From NCBI GenBank assembly GCA_010024875.1, contig RGFZ01000012.1, positions 1 through 63,853 on the forward strand: DNA of 63,853 nt. Direction: 5' to 3'. Below the pieces are notes generated by a model. That model made no database searches and was not told the origin of the DNA. It saw nothing but the letters and a program-made list of their open reading frames with translations. Positions 19,008 through 27,678 of the stretch are shown here, in pieces. The stretch is from Oxalobacteraceae bacterium. GTDB lineage: Bacteria > Pseudomonadota > Gammaproteobacteria > Burkholderiales > Burkholderiaceae_D. Positions within the stretch are counted from its first letter, which is position 1; each line of letters starts with the position of its first letter. The translations under genes were made by a program, and so were the position numbers.

Positions 19008-21074
19008 TTAGCGGATGCGCATGCCCGGTTCTGCGCCTGGCCAGGGCTCTAGAACGTACAGTCCGGGATGGGCTTTTTCATCGGCCGCTGACGCTGCCAG
19101 CACCATGCCCTCGGAGACGCCGAACTTCATCTTTCGTGGCGCGAGGTTGGCCACCAGCACGGTCAGCTTGCCCTTCAGATCTTCCGGCTGGTAAGCGGAC
19201 TTGATGCCCGAGAAGACATTGCGCATGCGACCTTCGCCAACATCCAGCGTCAGGCGCAGCAGTTTGTCCGAACCTTCAACGACCTCGCAATCAACAATCT
19301 TCGCAATGCGTAGGTCGACTTTCGCAAAATCGTCGATCTTGATCTCGTCGGCCAGTGGCTCGATCTGGGTGGCAGACGGCACGGGCGCTTCGGCAGCAGG
19401 TTCAAAGAGTTTGTCCAGCATCGCAGGCTCCACACGCGTCATCAGGTGCGCATAAGGGTTGACAGCATGCTGGTGTGGCATCGCGATGTTCACGTCCGTC
19501 CATGACATCGGTGTGAGGTTCAGCAGCTGTTCCACCTGAGTCGCCAGAGCAGGCAGCACCGGCTTCAGATAGATGGAAAGAATACGGAAAGCTTCCAACA
19601 ACCGGCTGCAGACTTCCTGTAGCCGAGGGTTGTTGGCGGGGTCTTTTGCGAGTTCCCAGGGTTTGTTCGCATCGACATAGGCGTTCACGGCATCGGCTTG
19701 TTCCATCACCACCCGCAACGCCTTGCCGTACTCACGCGCCTCGTACAGTTCGGCGACGTCGGTGCCGGCAGCCCGCAATGCAGAGAGAAAGGCATCAGGC
19801 TCAGTCGCCCAGTCCATCGCTAGTTTGCCGTCAAATTTTTTGGCGATAAAACCTGCCGCGCGGCTGGCAATGTTGATGTATTTGCCGACCAGATCGCTGT
19901 TGACCCGTGCAATAAAATCTTCAGGATTGAAGTCCACATCCTCGACGCGCGCGTTCAGCTTGGCAGCGATGTAGTAGCGTAGCCACTCGGGATTCATGCC
20001 GATATCAAGGTAACGCAGCGGAGAAATACCCGTGCCGCGCGACTTGGACATTTTTTCGCCGCTGACCGTGATGAAGCCGTGCACGAACACATTGTTTGGC
20101 ACTTTCAGGCCAGCAAAGTGCAGCATGGCGGGCCAGAACAGCGTATGAAAGTAGGTGATGTCCTTGCCGATGAAGTGGTACTGCTCGGTCGAGGGATCCG
20201 CCATGAAGGCATCAAAATCTCGCCCGGTTTTGTTGAAATAGTTTTTCAGCGAGGCTAGATAACCAATCGGCGCATCCAGCCACACGTAAAAATACTTGCC
20301 CGGTGCATCAGGAATCTCGATGCCGAAATAGGGTGCATCACGGCTGATGTCCCAGTCGCCAAGACCGGAATCGCTCTCCAGCCATTCCCGTGCCTTGTTC
20401 GCCACTTCGGGCTGCAGCCGCGACGGATCGAGTGCCCAGTCGCGCAGGAATTGACCGCACTTGGGATCGGACAACTGGAAGAAGTAGTGCTCGGAGGATT
20501 TCATCACTGGCGCGGCCCCAGTGAGTGTCGAGTAAGGGTTCTTCAACTCGGTCGGCGCATAGACCGCGCTGCAGACTTCGCAGGAATCACCATACTGATC
20601 TTTTGCGCCACATTTCGGACATTCGCCCTTGATGTACCTGTCAGGCAGGAACATGTTCTTGAGGGGATCATAAAACTGCTCGATCGTGCGCGTAGTAATC
20701 AGTTTTGCCTGATCGCGCAGACGACGATAGATATCCTGAGACAGCTGATGGTTTTCTTCGCCATCGGTCGAGTGCCAGTTGTCAAATCCGATGTGAAAAC
20801 CGTCAAGATACTGCTTGCGGCCAGCGGCAATCTGAGCAACAAATTCCTGCGGCGTGACGCCTGCCTTCTCGGCAGCGATCATGATAGGTGCACCGTGCGC
20901 ATCGTCGGCACACACAAAATGCACCTCATGACCACGCATGCGCATGAAACGCACCCAGATATCTGCCTGGATGTATTCCATGATGTGGCCGATGTGGAAC
21001 GCACCGTTCGCGTACGGCAGGGCCGTGGTGACGAACAGCTTGCGGGGGCTTGCGCTGGAGGGGGCGGCGCTCAT
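19008..21074 (-). CDS. metG: Methionyl-tRNA synthetase
   Basis: 688-689 aa, a dimeric class I synthetase. I chose the ATG at 21074 ([20 protein letters not shown]); eight more residues are possible upstream. The HIGH motif is in [15 protein letters not shown]. The zinc knuckle is [17 protein letters not shown]. The KMSKS motif is [10 protein letters not shown] linker follows, then the C-terminal tRNA-binding (EMAP/Trbp111) domain from about residue 585 ([14 protein letters not shown]). It is complete and intact. It is divergent from gltX, whose start is 113 bases away. Confidence 0.97.
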   Translation of the reverse strand: MSAAPSSASPRKLFVTTALPYANGAFHIGHIMEYIQADIWVRFMRMRGHEVHFVCADDAHGAPIMIAAEKAGVTPQEFVAQIAAGRKQYLDGFHIGFDNWHSTDGEENHQLSQDIYRRLRDQAKLITTRTIEQFYDPLKNMFLPDRYIKGECPKCGAKDQYGDSCEVCSAVYAPTELKNPYSTLTGAAPVMKSSEHYFFQLSDPKCGQFLRDWALDPSRLQPEVANKAREWLESDSGLGDWDISRDAPYFGIEIPDAPGKYFYVWLDAPIGYLASLKNYFNKTGRDFDAFMADPSTEQYHFIGKDITYFHTLFWPAMLHFAGLKVPNNVFVHGFITVSGEKMSKSRGTGISPLRYLDIGMNPEWLRYYIAAKLNARVEDVDFNPEDFIARVNSDLVGKYINIASRAAGFIAKKFDGKLAMDWATEPDAFLSALRAAGTDVAELYEAREYGKALRVVMEQADAVNAYVDANKPWELAKDPANNPRLQEVCSRLLEAFRILSIYLKPVLPALATQVEQLLNLTPMSWTDVNIAMPHQHAVNPYAHLMTRVEPAMLDKLFEPAAEAPVPSATQIEPLADEIKIDDFAKVDLRIAKIVDCEVVEGSDKLLRLTLDVGEGRMRNVFSGIKSAYQPEDLKGKLTVLVANLAPRKMKFGVSEGMVLAASAADEKAHPGLYVLEPWPGAEPGMRIR

Positions 21075-21187
21075 GAGTGTTTTGGCTTGGTAAAACAAAA
21101 GCGGGATTTTATCAGTGCGGCCTTGCCCACGTGCCAGCCGCTAAAATAGTGGTTTTTCATGCTCGCCAGGGCTCTCTCTCCAATCTC

Positions 21188-22579
21188 ATGACTGTACGCA
21201 CCCGTTTTGCACCCAGCCCCACCGGATACCTTCACCTGGGCGGCGCCCGCACGGCGCTCTTTGCCTGGGCGTATGCGCGCCGCTTTGGCGGCACCTTCAT
21301 ACTGCGCATTGAGGATACGGATCTGGAGCGATCCACGCCCGAAGCGGTGCAAGCCATTCTGGACGGCATGCAGTGGCTGGGTCTGAGCCACGACGAGGGA
21401 CCGTTCTATCAGATGAAGCGCATGGATCGCTATCGCGAAGTCATTGCGCACATGCTGGTGGAGGGCACCGCTTACCACTGCTATTGCTCGCCGGAAGAGG
21501 TCGAGGCAATGCGCGAGCGCCAGCGCGCTGCGGGCGAGAAGCCCCGCTATGACGGTACCTGGCGCCCGGAATCGGGCAAGATCCTGCCGCCCGTTCCTGA
21601 GGGAAGAAAGCCCGTGGTACGGTTTAAGAACCCACTGGATGGCGAGGTCAGCTGGGAGGATGCAGTCAAAGGACGCATCACCATCTCTAACCGCGAGCTG
21701 GATGATCTGGTGATCGCGCGCCCGGATGGCACACCGACCTACAATTTTTGCGTGGTAGTCGACGATTGGGACATGCAAATCACGCATGTGATTCGAGGTG
21801 ACGATCATGTGAACAACACGCCGCGACAGATCAATATTCTGAAGGCGCTGGGTGGGCAGCTTCCGATCTACGGTCATGTACCGATGATCCTCGGCGCCGA
21901 TGGAGACAAGCTCTCCAAGCGTCATGGCGCGGTCAGCGTGATGGAGTATCCGGCCCAGGGCTACTTGCCAGAGGCGATGCTGAATTATCTGGCGAGACTG
22001 GGTTGGAGTCACGGCGACGATGAGATCTTCTCGATGGAACAATTCTGTGGCTGGTTCGATCTGGATCATCTGACCAAGTCGCCAGCGCAGTTCAATCCCG
22101 AGAAGCTGGCATGGCTCAATAATCACTACATCAAGCAAGCCGACAATCAGCGTTTAGCTGAGTTATCCATGCCAGAACTCGAACGTGATGGCGCGATGTT
22201 TGAAGGCGCCCCGCCACTGGTCGACGTCATTGCGCTGCTGAAGGACCGAGCGAACACCGTCAACGAATTGGCTGATGCTGCGATGCTGTTTTATCGCGAG
22301 CCCAAGCCCGATCCCACATTGCTCGCACAGCACCTGACTGATGCCGCGCGCGCGGCACTTGCGCAGTTTGCGGAAGCGGCGGTATCGATAGATTGGAGCA
22401 AGGAGTCGATCGCGGCGCTGATGAAGCAGGTGCTCGCCGACCATCAGATGAAAATGCCGCAGCTGGCCATGCCGCTGCGTCTCGCAGTGACCGGACAGCT
22501 GCAGACGCCGTCGGTCGACGCTGTGCTGGCGCTGTTTGGTCGCAAGGCCGTGCTCGAGCGGATACGACGATATCTTTAA
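21188..22579 (+). CDS. gltX: Glutamyl-tRNA synthetase
   Basis: 463 aa class I synthetase charging tRNA-Glu. The ATG at 21188 gives [20 protein letters not shown], with the HIGH-like signature; the 37 residues before it are not conserved. The KMSKS-type loop is [14 protein letters not shown]. The length is normal. Its cognate tRNA-Glu gene lies about 100 bases downstream, with the remains of a tRNA-Ala in between. Confidence 0.96.
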   Translation: MTVRTRFAPSPTGYLHLGGARTALFAWAYARRFGGTFILRIEDTDLERSTPEAVQAILDGMQWLGLSHDEGPFYQMKRMDRYREVIAHMLVEGTAYHCYCSPEEVEAMRERQRAAGEKPRYDGTWRPESGKILPPVPEGRKPVVRFKNPLDGEVSWEDAVKGRITISNRELDDLVIARPDGTPTYNFCVVVDDWDMQITHVIRGDDHVNNTPRQINILKALGGQLPIYGHVPMILGADGDKLSKRHGAVSVMEYPAQGYLPEAMLNYLARLGWSHGDDEIFSMEQFCGWFDLDHLTKSPAQFNPEKLAWLNNHYIKQADNQRLAELSMPELERDGAMFEGAPPLVDVIALLKDRANTVNELADAAMLFYREPKPDPTLLAQHLTDAARAALAQFAEAAVSIDWSKESIAALMKQVLADHQMKMPQLAMPLRLAVTGQLQTPSVDAVLALFGRKAVLERIRRYL

Positions 22580-22584
22580 AAAAA

Positions 22585-22624
22585 ATGCAAGAGGTCAGCG
22601 GTTCGATCCCGCTTACCTCCACCA
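22585..22624 (+). pseudogene. 3' remnant of tRNA-Ala(GGC)
   Basis: ATGCAAGAGGTC followed by AGCGGTTCGATCCCGCT and TACCTCCACCA is the 3' half of a tRNA: the 3' strand of the anticodon stem, variable loop, complete T-arm, acceptor strand and CCA. It fits tRNA-Ala with anticodon GGC. The acceptor 5' strand, D-arm and anticodon (about 36 bases) are absent, and the gltX stop lies only six bases upstream. It cannot fold as a tRNA. Confidence 0.8.
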
Positions 22625-22684
22625 CCTGGCTGACACCGAGTGCAGCTGCGGTAATCAATAGGTCGGTAGTAAGGACAGATCATC

Positions 22685-22760
22685 GTCCCCATCGTCTAGA
22701 GGCCTAGGACATCACCCTTTCACGGTGAGTACCGGGGTTCGAATCCCCGTGGGGACGCCA
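22685..22760 (+). tRNA. tRNA-Glu (anticodon TTC)
   Basis: 76 bases with encoded CCA. The acceptor GTCCCCA pairs with TGGGGAC, the D-arm region is TCGTCTAGAGGCCTAGGAC, the anticodon stem/loop is CACCCTTTCACGGTG with TTC at 22719-22721, and the T-arm is CCGGGGTTCGAATCCCCG. All stems are intact. It follows gltX and is ended by a strong terminator. Confidence 0.97.
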
Positions 22761-22769
22761 AATAAAAAA

Positions 22770-22798
22770 GGCCGGCATCGACAGATGCCGGCCTTTTT
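22770..22798 (+). terminator. Rho-independent terminator of tRNA-Glu
   Basis: Perfect 10-bp stem GGCCGGCATC/GATGCCGGCC with a GACA loop and five Ts, ten bases after the tRNA. Confidence 0.92.
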
Positions 22799-22944
22799 GC
22801 TTTTCATTCGCCCCTGGCTGGAATGAAGCACCGATCACCAATCGCATTGTCACAAGCCCTGTCTCTCACACGAAGCGACTTCTACTTTGCGAACACAATT
22901 CGAGAGACTTTTGCGATGTCGGTGAGTGATGGGTCGACCGCTGC

Positions 22945-23490
22945 TCAGTATTGTTTTGGTACGAGTGAAAAGATATGCGCAGCTATCGGTTTGTCATGAA
23001 TGCGCAGGCGATTACGCGCCACACATTCGTGCAGGGCGCCGGACTTTACTGCTACACCCTCACTGGCCACATTGCCAACAGCGACTACGATTTCGACACG
23101 ATGCAACCCAAGTTCGTGGAATGCATGGGCAGAGAGTGCTTGAACACATCGGGATGCGACGCCCTGCCGCTGCCGTGATTGGCGTACCCAGTAACCGAGG
23201 TTACAAAGCTTGTGTTGCTGCCTGATTTCAGTGAGGCCTGCACCCCCAAGAAATTGCCCAGAGTTTTCGCAAAAAACACCGAACTCGAATGCGGTGCCTT
23301 TATGTCGTTCGGTGCGGCAGGCAGCAAACCAATCGAGAGCATGTCTGGCCGTGTAATCACTTGAACACCATGGCATCCACTCGCTCACTGATTCGACAGA
23401 TTCAAGAACCGCAGAGGTGAAATTCTCCGCGTCTGAGTCAGAAAATGGTCTGAGAATCGGGCCAGAAAAGGAAATTGCTGGCAATTCCAT
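22945..23490 (-). CDS. GNAT acetyltransferase (RimJ/RimL-like)
   Basis: 181 aa from the ATG at 23490 (MELPAISFSGPILRPFS). It has the layout of GNAT enzymes that acetylate protein N-termini or small amines: ILRPFSDSDAENF at the start, ESVSEWMPW, GYWVRQSRQRQGVASRCVQA as the acetyl-CoA loop, LGLHRVEIVVAVGNVAS, and a RimJ-like tail. An open frame continues upstream without a stop into vapB-like sequence, but the 73 residues between are antisense to a phd remnant and do not look like protein. It is probably a separate gene whose original promoter may have been disturbed. Confidence 0.75.
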   Translation of the reverse strand: MELPAISFSGPILRPFSDSDAENFTSAVLESVESVSEWMPWCSSDYTARHALDWFAACRTERHKGTAFEFGVFCENSGQFLGGAGLTEIRQQHKLCNLGYWVRQSRQRQGVASRCVQALSAHAFHELGLHRVEIVVAVGNVASEGVAVKSGALHECVARNRLRIHDKPIAAHIFSLVPKQY

Positions 23491-23510
23491 GAGATGTACC
23501 AAAGGTTTGA

Positions 23511-23714
23511 GTGCGCCACGGTGAAACCATCGGTTACTACATCCCAACCCGAGACAAAACTGGCGCGGATGATCTGAAAGCCCTTCGGGCGGCCGCCGAA
23601 AAGCTGGATAGGCTGCTGCAGGCGTCTGGAGTCGAGCCGGACGAGATCGTTGAAGAGTATCAAGGAAATCAATCCACCACGCGCTTAAAACTAGGCTGGC
23701 TTGCTGGCGATTGA
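23511..23714 (+). pseudogene. Phd/YefM-type antitoxin, C-terminal remnant
   Basis: The frame begins with a GTG codon and reads VRHGETIGYYIPTRDKTG followed by DDLKALRAAAEKLDRLL and EPDEIVEEYQ. I recognise this as the C-terminal half of a prevent-host-death-type antitoxin: ETIGYYIPTR is the end of the DNA-binding/dimer domain and the acidic helix binds toxin. The N-terminal half is missing, there is no ribosome site, and the last residues run into vapB antisense. No toxin gene follows. Confidence 0.6.
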
Positions 23715-23871
23715 TGAAGACGCTGTCCCAAGTGTTTTCCACGGGCGCGATGATTCGCTCATTGCCGATTGCCCTGACGCTCACTCGCTTTACTCCTTCT
23801 GGCAGACGGACTTCTGCCGGTAGCCTGACGGCTTGGGTACGGTTGTTGATGAAAACGGTAGAAATCGCCAT
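23710..23871 (-). pseudogene. vapB: VapB-type antitoxin, N-terminal remnant
   Basis: The ATG at 23871 reads MAISTVFINNRTQAVRLPAE, then VRLPEGVKRVSVRAIGNERI and APVENTWDSVF. This is a typical VapB AbrB-like (SpoVT/AbrB swapped-hairpin) DNA-binding domain. After about residue 54 the family's toxin-binding tail is replaced by sequence antisense to a phd remnant, and the frame stays open into a GNAT gene. No vapC toxin is present. Confidence 0.7.
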
Positions 23872-24041
23872 CTGCCGGCTCTCCTTAGAAAGCGTATATG
23901 GCAGGGTATATCCCGATTCCCGCCCATGTTAAAAGCTCTTTCTTTTGCTTAAATAAAAAATTTCTTTTATGAATCAATGGTTTATAGAAAGTAGGCGCTT
24001 GATTGATAGGGTACCTAAGCGTACCCAAATTAGGGTGTGTG

Positions 24042-24180
24042 ATGAACTCTTAGGAAGTTGGAATCCGTGAATTCCTTAGTCAGCTGACGCATTACCTGCT
24101 GGAAGTCGGTCAGCCCCTCATCATGACCCGGCGCGGCGAGACCATCGTTTTTTTGTGGGCCTCTGAAGTGAATCCTGGGA
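24042..24180 (+). pseudogene. Phd/YefM-type antitoxin, N-terminal remnant with in-frame stop
   Basis: ATG AAC TCT TAG then continues in the same frame as EVGIREFLSQLTHYLLEVGQ and PLIMTRRGETIVF. This is the N-terminal half of the same antitoxin family whose C-terminal half lies at 23511. Codon 4 is a stop and the family pattern is lost after RRGETI, so it cannot make a working antitoxin. Confidence 0.55.
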
Positions 24181-24365
24181 GCAGGTCACCACGCCCCGGA
24201 AGCTAAATAACGCCAACGCATGATCGAGGTTGTTCGCAGAAAGCCTGCGCGCTCGTACATTCCGAGGAGGTATGATTTGGATTCACCCGGCGCATGGTAT
24301 CGAAAGACCCATGAGTAGTCCTCATTAGTCCCGTCTATTCGGGCACCATCGATTACGCATTTCCC

Positions 24366-24989
24366 ATGAAACTCTACATCGCAACCCCCAGCCCCTTCGC
24401 CCGAAAAGCCCGCGTCGCGCTGCTGGAAAAACAAGTTCCGCACGACGTCGTGATCGACAATCCATGGCAGCCAGGAAGTCAAATCAAAGAGCTCAACCCT
24501 CTGGCGAAAATACCAACACTGGTGCTAGATGATGGCCGGATCCTGCATGATTCCAAAGTCATCTTCGAGTATCTGGAGCTTGAGACACCCGGACATCTGC
24601 CAGAAAACAAGCACGACAAGATCATCCATCGGCTTACCGAAGTTGTGGCAGATGGTATTTGCGATGCGGTGGTGATGACCTTTTTAGAAAACCAGCGACC
24701 CGAGGTGTCTCGCAGTCAATTTTGGCTTAGTCGACAAGCAGACAAAATTCGCGCAGGGGTACACGAGCTGGAGCAGCAACTGCTGCCCTCGGGTAGCTTT
24801 ACGGTATTGGAGTTCGGACTCGCCGAGATCGCAACCGGTTGCATGCTGGGCTATCTCGATCTCCGCTACCCCAGCTACGACTGGCGCTCGGATGCGCCGC
24901 ATTTGCTGAAGCTCTACGAGCGACTGATGCAACGCGCCTCGTTCCAGCAGACCATTCCTGCAGCTCAGGACGTGCCGGTGAATCAGTAA
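24366..24989 (+). CDS. Glutathione S-transferase family protein
   Basis: 207 aa soluble protein. The N-terminal thioredoxin-like domain begins MKLYIATPSPFARKARVALL, with Ser/Pro in the position used to activate glutathione. NPLAKIPTLVLDDGRILHDSKVI contains the cis-Pro and the glutathione gamma-glutamyl-binding Asp-Ser pair. The helical C-terminal domain has LEFGLAEIATGCMLGYLDLRY. It likely conjugates or reduces electrophiles; the substrate is unknown. It lies just beyond the antitoxin scrapyard and seems intact. Confidence 0.88.
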   Translation: MKLYIATPSPFARKARVALLEKQVPHDVVIDNPWQPGSQIKELNPLAKIPTLVLDDGRILHDSKVIFEYLELETPGHLPENKHDKIIHRLTEVVADGICDAVVMTFLENQRPEVSRSQFWLSRQADKIRAGVHELEQQLLPSGSFTVLEFGLAEIATGCMLGYLDLRYPSYDWRSDAPHLLKLYERLMQRASFQQTIPAAQDVPVNQ

Positions 24990-25046
24990 TCTGCAGACCT
25001 TGACCACGCTGCGGACATGCGAGTTCGCTGCCGTCCAGCCTGGTGG

Positions 25047-25523
25047 CTACTTGATCTGAATCGGCGTAGGCGGTATTGGCTCAAAATTATTCGGCCGTAC
25101 CTTTGCGCATTTGCCCTTGAACAGAGGGTGACCTTTGCGCGTCTTTTTCTCCAGCGCGGTAATCAGAATTTCGCTGCTGGGCCGATTGTAGTAGAAATCG
25201 ATGATGTCGATGTAATCGTCCATCATCATCTGTTTATACGGAATCGAAGCTTTGACCGCGTAGTCGGTGACGGATGCCTTGAACTGCAGCCGTCCCACCA
25301 GTGGCAGGTCGAAGCGGGTGATGCCAGTCTCATCATCTGCATCAATGGTCATCATGTCAAAGTCGGTCGGATCCGGGTTTTCCGGTCGCCAGCTGCTGTA
25401 GAGCGGCGCCCAGCCTCGGCACAAGAAGCGCAGCTGCGCTGCCTGCGCATCCAAGGCGCTCAACGCAGCGAAGAGCACGAGTATCAGACGCAGCATTGTT
25501 CGTCGCATAACCGGAATTCTCAT
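25047..25523 (-). CDS. Exported hypothetical protein
   Basis: 158 aa with a signal peptide (MLRLILVLFAALSALDAQA, residues 10-28) from the ATG at 25523; Met6 is an alternative start. The mature part has two Cys residues (LRFLCRGW and KGKCAKV), which could form a disulphide, and aromatic/acidic repeats such as DDYIDIIDFYYNRP. I do not recognise the family. It stands alone between a glutathione transferase gene and a methyltransferase gene. Confidence 0.65.
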   Translation of the reverse strand: MRIPVMRRTMLRLILVLFAALSALDAQAAQLRFLCRGWAPLYSSWRPENPDPTDFDMMTIDADDETGITRFDLPLVGRLQFKASVTDYAVKASIPYKQMMMDDYIDIIDFYYNRPSSEILITALEKKTRKGHPLFKGKCAKVRPNNFEPIPPTPIQIK

Positions 25524-25718
25524 GGTTTTCCCGAGGAAGATGTCGCGAATTATAGGACCAGTTCGTCGTTTGGATGAGTCATGGCGCAGAAGCGCTGATT
25601 GAATAAATCCAGTAACTTTCGCCGCCAGCTCGCTCAGGCCAAGCCATCGACTTTACTGGAGCTCTTGTCGCACCGCTGCACGGACTCGCCATAGAACGTG
25701 GAATGATTCAGCGTCTGC

Positions 25719-26459
25719 CTATCTGCCAACCAGCATTGCCAGTGGCCAGCGTACACTGCGCTTGAATGACGCATCGCCCCAGCAGGGCGCGAGCCGTGCG
25801 ACCACCTCGTTTACCGCATCCCTGCCTGTGTTCTCAGCGTGGCGCGCAGAGGCCGACCAGCTGCGCAGATAGCCTGCCAGATGCGGCAGCGTCCAGTCGG
25901 CTTGCATCTCTAGCGTGGGTGGCTCGATTCGCTGAAAAGGGAAAGGCAGTTCGCGATAGCCGGTCTCTACATGATGACGCTCAGCGGGCCAGTAGGGGCC
26001 GATCACGCGGTGATAAAAATCCTCAAGCACAGCGTTCACCTCGTCGCCATCGACCGCCATCACGCCATAGCTCCACGCTGCAACGATGCCGCCAGGTTTC
26101 AGTACGCGTCGGACTTCAGCGTAGAAACGATCCAGATCGAACCAGTGCAGCGCCTGCGCAACCGTCACGATATCAGCAGAATGATCCGGCAGTCCGCTGG
26201 ACTCGGCCAGCGCAGCCCGGTATTCAATGCGTGGATGTGGGATGGCCTGCACCAGCTGCTCTGCGCTCATGTCCGTGGCCAGCACCTGCTCGAAATGCGT
26301 TGTGAGTGCAATCGATGCCTGCCCGGAGCCAGCGCCACAGTCCCAGGCCAGTGTGTGATCAGCGCATTGGGATGCCAGCCACACGAACAATGCCGCTGGG
26401 TAGATTGGTCGGTGGCTGGCGTAATGATTCGCGACCCGGCCGAAATGATCGGTCGCCAT
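25719..26459 (-). CDS. Class I SAM-dependent methyltransferase
   Basis: 246 aa. SAM-binding motif I is LAWDCGAGSGQASIAL (about 38-53), motif II DMSAEQLVQA, and motif IV ADIVTVAQALHWFDLDRF. This pattern is shared with small-molecule and trans-aconitate-type methyltransferases. It starts 4 bases after the quinone-reductase stop codon, so the two are co-transcribed. The substrate is unknown. Confidence 0.85.
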   Translation of the reverse strand: MATDHFGRVANHYASHRPIYPAALFVWLASQCADHTLAWDCGAGSGQASIALTTHFEQVLATDMSAEQLVQAIPHPRIEYRAALAESSGLPDHSADIVTVAQALHWFDLDRFYAEVRRVLKPGGIVAAWSYGVMAVDGDEVNAVLEDFYHRVIGPYWPAERHHVETGYRELPFPFQRIEPPTLEMQADWTLPHLAGYLRSWSASARHAENTGRDAVNEVVARLAPCWGDASFKRSVRWPLAMLVGR

Positions 26460-26463
26460 CGAT

Positions 26464-27441
26464 TTACAGACGAATCAGTACCTTGGCATTCGCGCCGCGC
26501 TCGACCTGCTGGTGTGCGGCGGCAATGTCGTCGAGCGAGTAGATCGCGGTGGGCGGATGCGCCAGCGTCGGGTCGGCGAGTATGGCTTGCACGCTGTCGA
26601 TCACTTGTCGCATCTCAGCAGGGGGCAGCTTGTAGACGATGAAGCAGTAGACGCTGACAAAGCCAAGGATCATCGGGCCAAAGGGCATGCTGAATTGCGG
26701 CTGGTTCGACCCATAGACGACCGCCTTGCCCTGGAAGCGAAGCAGTTGCCCGTACAGAGGCGCATGGCTTGCTGCGTCGAGGTCAATGATGGCGTCGGCG
26801 CCTTGATGCTGCGTGAGCGCCTGTACACGTTCGACCACATTCTCGGTTTTGTAGTTGATGGCATCCGAAGCGCCCAGCTGGCTCGCCAGTGCTGCTTTGT
26901 CGTCATTGCTGACGATGGCGATCACGCGCGCGCCGGCCCGTAAGGCGAGCTGCGTCACGTAAAAACCCACACTGCCCGCAGCGCCCGGCACCAGCACGGT
27001 TTTGCCCAATAGTGATCCACAGGCCTGAACCGCATGCATGGCTGTCATCAGCGGTATGCCGATGGAGGCGCCGACTTCAAACGATACGGAATCAGGCAAG
27101 GGAACGCACTGCGGCGAGGGCAGGGTGATGAATTCAGCGGCTGTGCCATACGGGCGTTCCCACTGGCCGTTGTAGGTCCATACGCGCTGGCCGATGCGCG
27201 ACTTGTCGACACCTTCACCCACGGCATCGATCACACCTGCGCCGTCGCTGTGCGGCGTCACCTCCGGAAAGCCGCTCGCTCGCGCGGCCAAGCCGGAGCG
27301 CGATTTGACATCGGACGGATTGACGCCGCTGAAGGCCAGCTTGACGCGTACTTCTCCCGCCGACACCTTGGGCTCGGGCCTGTCGATGATTCTGAGCACC
27401 TCGGCCGCTGGACCGCGGCTGGTGTAGATCGCTGTTCGCAT
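26464..27441 (-). CDS. NADPH:quinone oxidoreductase-like medium-chain reductase
   Basis: 325 aa medium-chain dehydrogenase/reductase of the zinc-independent quinone reductase (QOR) branch. The N-terminal GroES-like domain has VNPSDVKSRSG and PHSDGAGVIDAVGEGV. The nucleotide-binding fold has VLVPGAAGSVGFYVTQLAL. Structural zinc Cys residues are absent, as expected. It reduces quinones or enals with NADPH. It is divergent from the aminotransferase gene and is followed directly by the methyltransferase gene. Confidence 0.88.
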   Translation of the reverse strand: MRTAIYTSRGPAAEVLRIIDRPEPKVSAGEVRVKLAFSGVNPSDVKSRSGLAARASGFPEVTPHSDGAGVIDAVGEGVDKSRIGQRVWTYNGQWERPYGTAAEFITLPSPQCVPLPDSVSFEVGASIGIPLMTAMHAVQACGSLLGKTVLVPGAAGSVGFYVTQLALRAGARVIAIVSNDDKAALASQLGASDAINYKTENVVERVQALTQHQGADAIIDLDAASHAPLYGQLLRFQGKAVVYGSNQPQFSMPFGPMILGFVSVYCFIVYKLPPAEMRQVIDSVQAILADPTLAHPPTAIYSLDDIAAAHQQVERGANAKVLIRL

Positions 27442-27620
27442 CGCTGATCTCCTTGGCTATGAATGAATATTTTGTATTTTGCGCAACATTATCGGCATGA
27501 TTTCGGGCAGAGCGGCGCATTCTAAAGCAGTAGCTAATAGCAAAGCAGTAAAAAAACTGCTTATATGCTAGGCAACAAGGCGACACAGGCTGCCTCTGTT
27601 AAACTTGACGATCTGCTCAG

Positions 27621-27658
27621 GGCGACTTCGCCCGGCCATCCGGGCGAAGTCGCCTTTT
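27621..27658 (+). terminator. Perfect 15-bp hairpin with T-run in a leader region
   Basis: GGCGACTTCGCCCGG pairs perfectly with CCGGGCGAAGTCGCC around a CCAT loop, then TTTT. It ends about 20 bases before the aminotransferase ATG and would terminate rightward transcription. As the gene to its left is divergent, it could act as an attenuator in the aminotransferase leader. Confidence 0.6.
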
Positions 27659-27678
27659 CTCATTTTTCAGGATTTGCC

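Noticed and set aside
21071-22138. A 355-codon minus-strand frame antisense to gltX
   Set aside because: It is the complement of a clear synthetase gene, with no protein features of its own.
22585-22760. An integrative element attachment site formed by the tRNA fragment
   Set aside because: The fragment is from tRNA-Ala while the intact tRNA is Glu, no integrase is present, and no second copy of the fragment is seen nearby. A deleted tRNA pair explains it more simply.
22945-23871. A single 308-residue protein joining a VapB domain to a GNAT domain
   Set aside because: The roughly 73 residues between are antisense to a Phd-type antitoxin piece and look unlike protein. GNAT has its own well-placed ATG at 23490. 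I list the two parts separately.
24186-24482. A 98-codon minus-strand frame beside the GST gene
   Set aside because: Over half overlaps the GST coding start, and the rest has no recognisable domain. It may be another decayed gene but cannot be supported.
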